The translations under genes were made by a program, and so were the position numbers. Shown here piece by piece: positions 22,253 through 32,959 of a DNA stretch of 64,000 bases. Where the stretch lies: assembly GCA_002104905.1 (NCBI GenBank), contig MCFE01000243.1:1-64000 (forward strand). Direction: 5' to 3'. Below the pieces are notes generated by a model that worked only from the letters and a program-made list of their open reading frames with translations, ran no database searches and was not told the origin of the DNA. Source of the DNA: Basidiobolus meristosporus CBS 931.73. Lineage: Eukaryota; Basidiobolomycota; Basidiobolomycetes; Basidiobolales; Basidiobolaceae. How positions within the stretch are numbered: the first letter of the stretch is position 1; each line of letters begins with the position of its first letter.

Positions 22253-22621
22253 TGTTGAAATATTGGACTATTTGGTATCATTCAGCAGCTAAAAATTTAC
22301 TTAACAATTCTAGGCTAGTCTTAGTCACTGTAGGACTCATTTACTGCCTTTACTTCGCCACTTTCTCCAGATATATGATCTTATGATTATTCCCCTATAG
22401 TCAGGATCAAATTAGCACTATTACCAAACATTATGTACTAACCCTGAAACTGTTACAGAATGCTCCTGAATATTGAGAAACCCTCCCTACTTAGTGTTGC
22501 AGCTGTATTACTTCTACAAAGGTATAAATACTGAGCTTCTTTATGAATAAACAACAGTTCAACGATTATCACTATTTCTTGATAAGTTCCTTATATCCAA
22601 ATCACTTCTTAAATTGCAACA
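22253..22621 (+). repeat. 5' LTR of Copia copy 2
   Basis: TGTTGAAATATT to TTGCAACA. It contains TATAAATA at 22523-22530 and AATAAA at 22546-22551, positions that suit a transcription start and a polyadenylation signal. Identical by eye to the 3' LTR. Confidence 0.95.
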
Positions 22622-22634
22622 GGTTATGAGCCCC
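22622..22634 (+). promoter_or_regulatory. primer-binding site, half-tRNA type
   Basis: GGTTATGAGCCCC directly after the LTR is the complement of the anticodon stem-loop of initiator tRNA-Met (GGGCUCAUAACC, anticodon CAU), not of its 3' end. Drosophila copia and yeast Ty5 are known to prime from an internally cleaved initiator tRNA. The same site follows the 5' LTR of copy 1. Confidence 0.75.
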
Positions 22635-22657
22635 GATTGCCTTAATCTATTCTAAAG

Positions 22658-23416
22658 ATGACTTCTACCAGCAAACAAAGCAATACCAACATCTTCCCTG
22701 TAAAGGAGAGGTTTGATGGGAAGAACTACAGACTTTGGAGAATCAAGATGCAGATCCACCTTGAGGAAAGAAAGCTTTGGAATATAGTAACAGGAAAGGA
22801 AGTTGAGCCCAAAGGAACAGCAGAAGATGTGGAGAAGTTTCAAGAGAAGGAGAGAAAGGCCTTCAATGCAATATGCATCAATGTGCAAGACTCCTTCATT
22901 GGACAAATCCATGCCTCAAATACTGCCAAAGCAGCATGGGAATCCTTGGAGAAGATCTTTAGAGCAAAGTCAGTATCAAGCAAGCTTTATTTGAAACGAA
23001 AGTTCTTCAACATGAGAAAAAAGCCAGATGATGACATGCTACAACTCATTACCAGAATGGAGACACTTGCAGAAGAACTTTACAGTATTAATGCTGGTGT
23101 AGATGATGAAGAAAAGATACTCTGTCTGCTTTGCAGCCTACCAGACAAGTATGAGCCACTCATACTTTCTTTTGAAAGCAGAGAAGACAACTTGACTTTA
23201 GACTATGTCAAAGGAAGACTTCTCCATGAAGAACTCAGACGTAATGACCAGCAGAGAAAATTGAAGATAATGCTTTATTCAGTTCAGAAAGGCATACAGA
23301 AAAGAAGGGAAAGTAACAAAACCGAAGAAAACCTGGCTGCTGTAACTACTGTAAGAAGCCAGGACACTGGGCAAGAGAATGCAAGAAGAAACAAGCAGAC
23401 AAAAAACAGAAACTAG
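22658..23416 (+). CDS. Copia Gag (frame shifted at its end)
   Basis: The Gag polyprotein packages the element RNA in cytoplasmic particles. It starts FPVKERFDGKNYRLWRIKMQ and has the gag-polypeptide (UBN2/DUF4219-like) body through LLCSLPDKYEPLILSF. Near 23250 this copy lacks one base present in copies 1 and 3 (GACCAGCAG against GATCAAGCAG), so after codon 198 or so the listed frame drifts to a TAG at 23414. The true continuation, including the zinc knuckle CNYCKKPGHWAREC (from about 23341), lies in the pol frame. The upstream start is supported by an ATG 36 bases after the LTR. Confidence 0.85.
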   Translation: MTSTSKQSNTNIFPVKERFDGKNYRLWRIKMQIHLEERKLWNIVTGKEVEPKGTAEDVEKFQEKERKAFNAICINVQDSFIGQIHASNTAKAAWESLEKIFRAKSVSSKLYLKRKFFNMRKKPDDDMLQLITRMETLAEELYSINAGVDDEEKILCLLCSLPDKYEPLILSFESREDNLTLDYVKGRLLHEELRRNDQQRKLKIMLYSVQKGIQKRRESNKTEENLAAVTTVRSQDTGQENARRNKQTKNRN

Positions 23417-26400
23417 AGCAGGCAAACCATATAACTACTGATGAACAGCTATTTGTCACTGTACAAGAGAGTGCAAGTAACCGAAGTAATGAATGGTATA
23501 TTGACTCTGGAGCATCACAGCATATTTGTGGTATAAAGGATTGGTTCAGCAACTTAAAGACTATTCCCGTAAGAAAGGTTTATCTGGGAGATAACTCTGC
23601 ATTGCAAGCTACCGCCAGTGGGTCCATACAACTAAATATGAGTGATAACTCAGGGGCAACAACAGCAAAACTGACTGACGTACTCTATGTACCTGGAATA
23701 GCTAAGAACCTACTCTCAGTCAGTAAAGCAACTACTCAGGGACTGAAATTTGTTTTTACTAAGCTGAGCTGCTCAATATTGAGTGAAAATGGACAAAAAT
23801 TAGCTTCGGGAATCAGAGATCACAATATATACAAGTTACAATGCAAGATCATTGTACCTGAGTATGTCAACATTGCTGAAACTGATGAAACCAACTGGGA
23901 GACGTGGCATAGGAGGCTAGGACACATAGGGGAACAGAAAATGAGCCAATTGGTGAAAAATCAGCTTGTTTTGGGCCTAAAATACTCAATTCCGATCAAA
24001 TTGAATGTTTGTAAAGGATGTTCATATGGCAAACAAGCTAGGCAACGTTTCAAGAGCTCAGAAGGCATCAATACCACCGAAATATTGGCTATTGTACACT
24101 CAGACATATGTGGCCCCATGAGAACACTGTCCTTTGGAGCCAAGAGATACTTTATGACGTTTATTGATGACAAGACAAGATATACATGGGTGTACTTCCT
24201 CAAAACAAAGGATGAAGCTTTAGAGACGTTTAAGCACTTCAAGAACATGGCAGAAACACAAACTGGGTGTAAATTGAAGGTACTACGAAGTGACAATGGA
24301 GGAGAATACTGCTCAAAGGAGTTTGCAAAATACTGCTTGTCTACTGGTATACTTCAACAGACCACAGTTCCTCATACTCCACAGCAAAATGGAGTAGCAG
24401 AACGTGCAAACAGAACAATAGTAGAGATGGGAAGATCTATGCTACATGATAAGGGAATGGACTACAAGTTTTGGGCTGAATCTGTTGCTACCGCTGTATA
24501 CATCAAGAACGGATGCCCAACAACAGCACTACGTGATTCTACACCCTTTGAAGCATATACAGGCAAAAAACCAGATCTCCAGCACCTCAGGATCTTTGGC
24601 AGTGATGTTTTTTATCACATCCCTGACAAAAAACGCTCAAAGTTGGAACCAAAGAGTAGAAAAGGGATCTTTCTTGGGTATTGTGAAGGTACTAAAGGGT
24701 ATAGAGTGTATGATGGCGAAATTCAGAAGCTGATCAAGAGCAGGGACGTTGTATTTGAGGAGAATTCAGATCAGAAAGCCACAGAAATCATTGGCCAGCT
24801 GCCTGATGATGCAATCAACACAAATGAAGAAGATACGTACCAAATCCAGCCAGAGATGGAAGATACTTCTACCAGTTCCAGATCAGAACAGATTATCCCA
24901 GTTAGGAGATCTACCAGAATAAGAAATGCCCCTGGATCCTGGTGGCAGACATCCAATGATCATGAAGAAGCTTATCTTGCCTTATGTGCCGAACCTCAGA
25001 ATCTGGAACAGGCAATGCAAGGTCCAGATGCTACTAAGTGGCAACAAGCCATGCAGGAGGAGTACCAATCACTGATCAAGGCAAAAACGTGGGAACTGGT
25101 AGATTTACCAAATGGGAGAAAGCCAATAGGATGTAGATGGGTCTATAAGATCAAGATAACCTCAAATGGTGCCGTTGATAAGTACAAGGCTAGATTGGTA
25201 GCTAAAGGCTATTCCCAGATCCAGGGACTAGACTTTAAGGAAACATTTGCTCCGGTTGCCAAGTTTAACTCTATTAGGACAGTTCTAGCCCTGGCAGCTG
25301 TACACAGTCTAGATCTACACCAAATGGACGTCAAAACAGCCTTTCTAAATGGGGATTTGCAAGAAACTATATATATGGAGCAACCAGAAGGTTTTACCGA
25401 TCCAAAAAGCCCCCATAAGGTGTGCAAACTTAGAAAATCGTTGTATGGGCTTAAGCAGGCACCCAGAGCATGGTATAACAAGATTGACACATATCTAGAG
25501 GAAATTGGGTTCTCTCGTAGCACTGCAGATCACAGTATATATGTGAAACAGCTCAAAAAGGGTGTGATCATCCTAGTTCTTTATGTGGACAACCTAATTA
25601 TAGCTACAAGTGATCAAGAGGCACTTAAACAGACGAAATCAGATCTCTTCAGCAAGTTTGAGATGAAAGATCTTGGAAAATTGAGCTATTTTCTTGGAAT
25701 TGAGGTCAAATTTGACATACCTACGCAGAAAATTGTGCTGAATCAGTCTAAGTACATCAGGGACATTCTTAGACGCTTCAAAATGGAAAATTGCAAACCT
25801 GCAGCAACCCCTATGGACAATAACCTGAAATTAAGCAAATCTCAGCCAGTTATGGATGAAAACGGCTCAAATATGGACCAAAACTTTCCCTATCAATCAA
25901 TGGTCGGTAGCCTAATGTACTTGATGGTGTCTACACGTCCAGATATTGCAGTAGGAGTTGGAATAGTCAGTCAATTCATGCAGAATTATGGATCAGATCA
26001 AATTGCAGCAGTTAAGCGGATTTTCAGATATCTACAAGGTACCATAAATATGGTACTGGAATACTCTGGAGCAGCTAATAGGCAAAAATTTGATGGTTAT
26101 AGTGATTCAGATTGGGGTAGAGATCTGATTGACAGACGCTCTACCACAGGCTATGTATTTCTTTATGCTGGTGCAGCTATTACTTGGAATTGCAAGAAAC
26201 AACCAACTGTGGCACTATCTACAACTGAAGCCAAATATATGGCTGCATGTCAAGCAACTAAGGAGGCTATATGGCTACGAAAATTATTCAAAGACTTAGG
26301 TTTTAATTCAGGTGAACCAACATGTATTTACAAGGATAATCAAAGTTGTATTTCATTAGCTAGAAATCCTACTAATCATGCCAGAACTAAGCACATTGAT

Positions 26401-26574
26401 ATACAGCATCACTTTGTGAGGGAAGCTGTAGAAAATAACTTAGTAGAGCTGGTTTACTGCCCAACTGACAAAATGGTGGCAGACATATTGACAAAACCAC
26501 TAGCTAGGCCACAGTTTGAGATCCTTAGAGAGAAATTGGGATTAAGAAATTATTTAGTTGAGGGGGAGTGTTGA
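23253..26574 (+). CDS. Copia Pol (protease, integrase, RT, RNase H)
   Basis: Open from just after the 1-nt deletion to TGA at 26572, about 1100 codons. In order: zinc knuckle (about 23341-23380); protease DSGASQH (about 23503); integrase zinc finger HRRLGHIGEQK with CKGCSYGKQ; integrase core with SDICGP, SDNGGEY and QQNGVAERANR; RT (VYKIKITSNGAVDKYKARLV onward) with a YVDN box at about 25585 where the family has YVDD; RNase H with STTEAKYMA and KDNQSC. The D to N change removes a metal-binding aspartate, so RT should be inactive. Other catalytic residues look intact. Part of a single Gag-Pol ORF in related copies. Confidence 0.9.
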
Positions 26575-26937
26575 AATATTGGACTATTTGGTATCATTCA
26601 GCAGCTAAAAATTTACTTAACAATTCTAGGCTAGTCTTAGTCACTGTAGGACTCATTTACTGCCTTTACTTCGCCACTTTCTCCAGATATATGATCTTAT
26701 GATTATTCCCCTATAGTCAGGATCAAATTAGCACTATTACCAAACATTATGTACTAACCCTGAAACTGTTACAGAATGCTCCTGAATATTGAGAAACCCT
26801 CCCTACTTAGTGTTGCAGCTGTATTACTTCTACAAAGGTATAAATACTGAGCTTCTTTATGAATAAACAACAGTTCAACGATTATCACTATTTCTTGATA
26901 AGTTCCTTATATCCAAATCACTTCTTAAATTGCAACA
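26569..26937 (+). repeat. 3' LTR of Copia copy 2
   Basis: 369 bp, begins TGTTGAAATATT and ends TTGCAACA. It overlaps the pol stop codon by a few bases, as in copy 1. Followed by the target duplicate GTAAC. Confidence 0.95.
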
Positions 26938-26942
26938 GTAAC

Positions 26943-27183
26943 ACTAAGTAGGGACAGCTTCTCAGTACTCAGGAGCATTATGAATAGTCTCAGGGTTAGT
27001 CCATAATGTTTAATAATAGCTCAAATTTAATCTTGACTCTAGCCAAATAATCATAGGAACATAGAACTGAGGATAGTGGCAAAGTTAGGGCTGTAAGTTG
27101 GTCCTACAGTGTCCAAGACTAGTCCAGAATTGCTAAGTTGACTTTTAGCTTCTGAATGATACCAAAGAGTCCATATGTCCACA
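26943..27183 (-). repeat. Copia LTR of copy 3, second part
   Basis: Continuation of the minus-strand LTR interrupted at 22252. It contains the reverse complement of the family U3 (AGTTGGTCCTACAGTG near 27095) and ends at TATGTCCACA. More diverged than the LTRs of copies 1 and 2. Confidence 0.75.
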
Positions 27184-27676
27184 GTGCAAAGTAACATAGA
27201 GGATGAACTTGAAGAAGACTACAAACTTGCCTGCCATATGACAGAAGAATACCCATCCTAAATTACCTCAAACTAAAGAAAGCAAATACACTTTAATAGA
27301 GTAGCAAAGGAGTACCTGCCAAATTCATGATTGACTTGGGAGCATTACATGAGCACATATCACAGCATTTGCCTTCAGAGCTGGAACCAACTTGACACAA
27401 AGTCCATTCCAATCTCCTAGCTATTTTGTTGCAATCCATCATTCAACTAGAGAACCCATGCAACTCAGATCCAGAAGATCAACACAAGCTATGAGCTTTT
27501 ACCTGCCAGACTGGAATTCCACTTGGTCATTTCCAGTATGTGAGAAACAAGTGAACTTAGCAAGACACAGTTCTATAGAGCACTTAGTAATGGGACCCAG
27601 CTGTTCCTCATGGCAGTATTAAAGGAGAATTCCTCTACTGCAGCACCCCAGGAGGTTCAAACTCTTTTGAAGGAAT
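27184..27676 (+). pseudogene. Ty3/Gypsy B, protease and linker
   Basis: Readable pieces include KFMIDLGALHEHIS (retropepsin DSGA altered to DLGA) near 27325 and, at 27590-27676, QLFLMAVLKENSS followed by QEVQTLLKE. That last segment continues across the foldback element F2 as YADMFPNE, the conserved run-in to Gypsy RT. Stops and shifts are present. Confidence 0.65.
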
Positions 27677-28408
27677 AGACTTGTTCCATTGGATAGTGCC
27701 ACATTGAGCAATGAGTGCCAAATGATGCCATGGTGTGCCAGAGAGGCCAGTGAGCCTATACTTGGCCATGGAGTGTAAGACATAGATCTGCATCTTCATG
27801 CAAAGCAGCCCCTGTGTTTCACCTTTGATGCAGGAGAAAATCCATTTTTTGACGTTTTTTTGCAGATCAATGTTATGCAGGATGTGTAAGAGCACAATAG
27901 AACTGAAGACATGCATTTGGTACTCCATACCCATGGCACTCTGAATCTAGCCTCTGTGGCTTGTAACATGTCACATAAATGCATGGCACTATCTTGGTCC
28001 ACTGGTACTAACTGGCACTATATTTAACTATTAGCCATAAAGTAAGATCTATACAAAGCACTTATAGTGCTAGATAGTACCAGTGGACCAAGATAGTGCC
28101 ATGCATTTTTGTGACATGTTACAAGCCACAGGAGCTAGACTCAGAGTGCCATGGGTATGGAGTACCAGATGCATATTTGCAATCCTTTTGTGCTCTTACA
28201 CATCCTGCACAACATTGACCTAAAAAAAAGGTCAAAAAATGGATTTTCTCCAACACAATTGGTGAAACACAGGGGCTGCTTTGCACAAAGATGCAGATCT
28301 ATGTTTCACACACTGTGACCAAGTATAGGTTCACTTAGCCTCCCTGGCACACTATGGCATCATTTGGCACTCATGGCTCAATATGGCACTATCCAACAGA
28401 ACAAGTCT
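27677..28408. mobile_element. foldback element F2, complete
   Basis: A 732-bp near-perfect inverted repeat: the arm 27677 to about 28018 pairs with about 28063-28408 at roughly 85-90% by eye. The ends are AGACTTGTTCCATTGGATAG and its inverse. AAT on both sides (27674-27676 and 28409-28411) is a 3-bp target duplication, confirmed because removing one AAT plus the element restores the Gypsy codons K-E-Y. The terminal bases match Harbinger copies 1 and 2. No coding capacity. Confidence 0.85.
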
Positions 28409-28442
28409 AATATGCAGACATGTTTCCAAATGAGCTTTAAGC

Positions 28443-28791
28443 TGTTGAAATAGTTAGGAGTCCACCTAATTATTTATATATTATGAACTAGCACTTAGTG
28501 AAATGATATATTTCAGATTATCAACATGGAAATTAGTTTGTAAGATATTTATTAATTATTAGGAATTAGAGAAGTACAGAATTTTAGGAAAATCTGAAAC
28601 TTGTCCAAATGAGCTGAAACTTGGCACATGTACTCCTGAGACTCCTATAATAATGACCAAATAGTCACATTTACGTAGTTCTGCAATAAGTATAAATACC
28701 ATGTTGCAACTCAATAAAACATCAAGTGAATATCATGTAAATCTTCTAATTCACCAATTCACTTCCAATATATCTCTCTAATATTTCAACA
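28443..28791 (+). repeat. solo LTR, family C
   Basis: 349 bp, TGTTGAAATAGTTAGG to AATATTTCAACA, with TATAAATACC near 28690 and AATAAAA near 28714. TAAGC on both sides (28438-28442 and 28792-28796) is a perfect 5-bp target duplication. It lies inside Gypsy B coding sequence. Related pieces are at 46150-46352/49757-49845 and 50040-50215. Confidence 0.85.
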
Positions 28792-28796
28792 TAAGC

Positions 28797-30540
28797 CTGC
28801 TGCCAGTCAGAGACATGGATTATGCCATTGGCACAGGAGATAGCCCTTATGTGAGTAAGATACCTTGCAGAATGAGTCCTTCAAAGTTGGAAGCAATGAA
28901 TGGACAAACAGATCAGTTATTGGGGCAAGGATATATCAGATCCAGCAAGTCACCTTGGGGAGCACAAGTACTTTGTGTGAAAAAGAAGGATGGAACACTT
29001 AGGATAAGCATTGAATACTGAGCCCTCAACTATGTTGCTATGAAGAATAAGTACCCCATACCTTGGATTGATGAGCTTTTGGACCAACTTAATAGAGCCA
29101 CTATATTCAGCAAGATTGGCCTCATGTCAGGATACAACTACATTAGGGTGAAACCAGAAGATATTCCTAAGACAGCATTCAGGACCAGATGTGGACATTA
29201 CAAGTACTTAGTCATGAGTTTTGGCCTTATCAACGTCCCTGCAACATTTATGACCTTGATGCAAACAGACTTTGAGGATAACTTAGACAGGTTTATGGTA
29301 ATCTTCCTAGATGACACATTAATATACAGCAAGACAAAAGGGGAAAACTTGGTGCAAATTGAAAAGGTCTTAATGAAGTTAATAGAAAACAAGCTGCATG
29401 GCAAGCTAGCAAAGTGTAAATTCTTAAAGCAATATGCTGAACACCTAGGACACATAGCGGCTAGCACAGGAGTGATCTCAGACCCCAAGAGGGTTGAAGT
29501 CATCAAGAATCTAAAGCAGTCCCATAAAATATCAGAACTCAGATCATTCCATGAAATGGTATGATCTTATTAAAGATCCATCAAGTTCTTGGCATGTATT
29601 GCAGCCCCTTTAACTGATATTTGCAGGAAAGACAACACCTTGAAGTGGTACATAGCCTGTGAGACTGCTTTTCAGACACTCAAGAATAAACTTGCTAAGC
29701 TGCCAAGCTCAAGAGTCCCAGACTTCTGAAAAGAGCTTACTGTGTGCACAGATGCTCCAGACTATGCAATTGGTGAAATATTGAGCTAAGAACCTGAGGG
29801 AAAGGACTACTCAGTTGCTTTTGAGTTCAAGAATTCAAGCTCAGCAGAACAAAACTATCAAGTGCATGAGAAGGAGAAGCTTGACATAGTACACTGCTTG
29901 AAGACCTGGAGATGCTACATTGAAGGAGTCAAGTGCACTGTGAAGACTGGATATATCTCACCCAAGTATATGTTTTCTCAGAAGGTACTATGCAGAAGAA
30001 TGACAAGATAGAGTGAATACGTTTAGCAATTTGACTTGGAGATTATCTACTGCCCTGGGAAAAGTAATATAGTTGCTGATGCCTTATCAAGACTAGAGCA
30101 AGTTGCACAGCTCAACTTGGTGCATGAATCAGATTGGCCTAGATCATTACCAAAGTACTTGGATGACCAAGCCATTCCTAATGAGGTGGATGAAGAGATC
30201 AAGAACATAATACAGGACAAAGCCAGCAATTGTGTGGTACAAGATGAAACAGTCTACTAAATTGTTGATGGAGGCCCTACTGCCTATTGCCCTTATGTTG
30301 CTTGCCTGGATATAATACACAAGCTACACAATGTTTATGGACATCTTGCAATTGAAGGAATCTATATACTTGGGCAAGCTAGAGAATGGTGGCCCTGAAT
30401 GAAACAACATAATGAGAAGCTAGTAAAGACATGCCAATTTGCCATATCAACCAAGGCCAACAACAGAGAATTGCTGAACTCTTTTCCTTAGAGCCTGTGA
30501 GACCATTTGAGTGATGGGATTGACTTTATTGGAAGACCGC
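28797..30540 (+). pseudogene. Ty3/Gypsy B reverse transcriptase, RNase H, integrase N-part
   Basis: RT starts DYAIGTGDSPYVSKIPCRMS and SKSPWGAQVLCVKKKDGTLR, then a stop at 29019 and an open 174-codon part with KIGLMSGYNYIRVKPEDIPK and the catalytic FLDDTLIYS (about 29305-29331). RNase H (about 29600-30030) has a TDAPDYAIGEI motif and stops. At 30036-30260, IIYCPGKSNIVADALSR is intact. The integrase zinc finger (KLHNVYGHLAIEGIY) follows to an LTR insertion at 30541. This is the best preserved Gypsy RT of the window, but not a functional gene. Confidence 0.8.
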
Positions 30541-31360
30541 TGTGGTAAGGTAAACATACCTCCCACAGACAAGTTTACTAATATAATCATTATGATATAC
30601 TTATCCATATTTTATCTTATCAGTATTATCCCATTCTTCTATTGCCCATATTATCAGTATTATCCCCATATGATGTTTACCTTGATTAGTTATTAGCATT
30701 AGTTATCCCAGATGTTATTCAGCTTTGTAATCAGTATATGTATCTACATAAGGCAAGTACCTGCGTCAGTACCCGTGACACATGACCTAGGTCTGTGTTA
30801 CCATCCCTACCATTTCAATACCATAGATGGTATTTCTATGTTGCGCAGTGTTGCGCAGGTTTCAGACTACTGATTCCTGATTGGTTGAGTGTGATGTGCC
30901 TTTTAGAACCTTCCAGGACATTCTTGGCATATTTTTAGCTTATAGTGATATCATCAAGAATTCCACTGATACCTGGAATCATCTAGAACCTTGTCATTAG
31001 TAATCACTTGGCAATCAGGAAAAGTATTTAAGGGAAAGCAGTCCCTCATCAATAAATCATCCCTTCTATCAGTAACACTTCTCCCTTATTGATTAGCAGT
31101 TGATCACTGCACCTGCCTTCAACAGTACATCTCAGACCTGCCATCAAGGAGCTTTTCAGGGTAGTGCACAAGACACACAGAGGCCTTTGGAGACACTTGG
31201 AGCACCTAGGAAGATAGAGAAGCAGGAGCTTTTACTATAGTGACATATTGACAAAGACACCAGCAGCTTAGACACAGAGGTTATTGCACCCATCAGACAC
31301 CTCACACACCGTGAGTTGTGTAGCTTCTCCCAGGAGTACCTCTACATCACCACACCACCA
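30541..31360 (+). repeat. LTR family D, solo, in Gypsy B
   Basis: About 820 bp, TGTGGTAAGG to CACACCACCA. It is homologous in reverse to 3614-4681 and 43701-44775 over much of its length (for example the segment with TTCCTGATTGGTTG near 30875). Flanks ACCGC (30536-30540) and ACCAC (31361-31365) suggest a 5-bp target duplication with one change. The palindrome found in the other two copies is mutated here (CCATAGATGG). Confidence 0.65.
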
Positions 31361-31437
31361 ACCACCAGGAAATGCAACCATTGGATCCTAATAACAACTG
31401 GCCATGCCACTAAATGGCCAGTGGATAAAGCTGTACC
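31361..31437 (+). pseudogene. Gypsy B integrase core, first piece
   Basis: Short coding piece between two LTR insertions, reading KCNHWILITTGHATKWPVDK-like text that continues the integrase from 30540. It corresponds to the TDHATKWPVAKAV segment of the other Gypsy copy. Confidence 0.6.
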
Positions 31438-31806
31438 TGTTGTAACTCAAAAGATGATTTGAATATAAGGAGCTGATCAAGAAGTAGTGATAATAGTGGA
31501 ACTGTTGTATACTCATAAGGAAGCTCAGTATTTATACCTTTGAAGAAGTAACACAACAGTAAAACTAAGTAAGGAGAACTTCTCAAGACTGAGGAGCATT
31601 CTGTAACAGTTTCTAGTTTAGTACATAATGTTTGGTAAATGTGCTAATTTGATTATGACTTGAGGGGAATAATTGTAGGTGCATGGATCTAAAGAAAGTG
31701 GCAAAATTAGGGCTGTAAGTTGGTCCTACACTGACCTAGACTAGTCCAGAAATGGTAAGTTACTTTTTAGCTGCTATATGATACCAAATAGTCCAATATT
31801 TCAACA
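31438..31806 (-). repeat. solo Copia LTR, reverse orientation
   Basis: 369 bp, same family as 22253-22621 but on the minus strand. GTACC (31433-31437) and GTAGC (31807-31811) form a 5-bp target duplication with one mismatch. Several CpG sites of copy 2 are TG or CA here. Confidence 0.85.
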
Positions 31807-32585
31807 GTAGCCAGTGAACAAGTCACTGCAAGTTTCATCTACGGAGAGATCCTTATTAAGTTTCAATGCCTTACAAAGATTTTAGCCAGTATAGGAGCAA
31901 ACATTATGGCAAAGAAATTGGAAGCTTACCTGAAAATTCAACAGATCAAACACTTGATAACCTCAGAAAATCACCCTAGAACTAATGGTGCCACCTAGCA
32001 GTTAAATGGATTATTTGAAAAAATGCTGACCAAGTATGTAAATTGAGCTGTCAGTAGAAGGGACAAGTATATAGACCAAACACCTTTTGCCTGCAGGGTT
32101 AGTGTGTAGAAGACCACTCAACAATTGCCATTTTACTTAGTGTATGGGTGGGTACCAAGGATTTCAGGAGATCTCCCATAACCAAAGCCTGTAGATGCCT
32201 TAGAAGATGAACTCATCTAGTTAAGTAGTCACCAGCAGCTGGAACAAAGAGGCACAGGCCAAAGTATCTCAAAGTGCAGCAAAGATGGAGCAGAGATTTG
32301 ATAATACTATAACACCAGGAGCATTGACATCTGGGAACTGTGTATTGCTGAGAAACATCACTCAGAAGAAGTTTGAGCCACAATGAATGGGACCTTTCAA
32401 CATCATCAGAAAATGTCCATTTGCAATATACCAACCAGTGAACAAACAAGGCAATATCTGCAAAGATTTAGCTCCTAGATACAGACTCAAGCCTGCAAGA
32501 CTTGCTGACAATACTGAACCATCAAGATATTGGTATCACAAGACAAGGAACTCAGGAGAACACTCTAAACTCTAGTAGGGGAGAA
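31807..32585 (+). pseudogene. Gypsy B integrase core and C-terminus
   Basis: Readable text: ASFIYGEILIKFQCL, then IGANIMAKKLEAYLKIQQIK, then HPRTNGAT, then FACRV and FYLVYGWVPRISGD. The tail (32387-32575) is open: MGPFNIIRKCPFAIYQ to a stop at 32573. A polypurine tract GTAGGGGAGAA abuts the LTR at 32586. Internal stops near 31995, 32045 and 32215 break the frame. Confidence 0.75.
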
Positions 32586-32959
32586 TGTAATGATTAACCG
32601 CTTGAATGTTTAAGTTAGATCAGTTATTAGTCACATCAATTAGCTTTATATTTGACCTATTGGTATATCAACATTATCTATCAAATCAGAAGTGTTAGTC
32701 AGCAGATGAATTGGCAGATCCTATCAGACAGCAATAGATATATTAAGTGGGATCTAATTGGGTGATGATGCAATCAAATGAGTTGTCAGCCACAAACTAC
32801 ACTAGGAAATATAATTAGTCAGCCATTGATCTGCCAAAATGTATATAAGGAGCTGCTGGAACCTCAATAAAAATCAGTTCAAGTTTTAGTGAATACCATA
32901 ATAGCCAAACTCCCTATTCCTCTAAAACTCTGATATTGATACTTGTTATAAATATCACA
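32586..32959 (+). repeat. Gypsy LTR (family A), 3' LTR of Gypsy B
   Basis: About 374 bp, homologous to 756-1123, starting TGTAATGATT and ending ATATCACA. It directly follows the Gypsy B polypurine tract. No matching 5' LTR is visible upstream at 27184, so the 5' end of this element is lost. Confidence 0.65.

Larger units (their letters stand above)
22253..26937 (+). mobile_element. Copia LTR retrotransposon copy 2, full length and young
   Basis: A 4685-bp element. The LTRs (22253-22621 and 26569-26937, 369 bp) appear identical by eye along their whole length. Flanks GTAAC (22248-22252) and GTAAC (26938-26942) form a perfect 5-bp target duplication. Gag is at 22658-23416 and pol is open to 26574. 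The polypurine tract GAGGGGGAG (26560-26568) abuts the 3' LTR. The target is an older minus-strand LTR of the same family. CpG content is higher than in copy 1. Confidence 0.95.

Noticed and set aside
22622-22634. Possible tRNA-derived sequence or tRNA gene after the Copia LTR
   Set aside because: Only about 13 bases match the anticodon arm; no acceptor stem or arms follow. It is a primer-binding site.
23230-23420. Programmed -1 frameshift between Copia Gag and Pol
   Set aside because: Copies 1 and 3 have one more base at 23250 and keep a single frame, and no slippery heptamer with a following stem was evident, so a 1-nt deletion explains it better.
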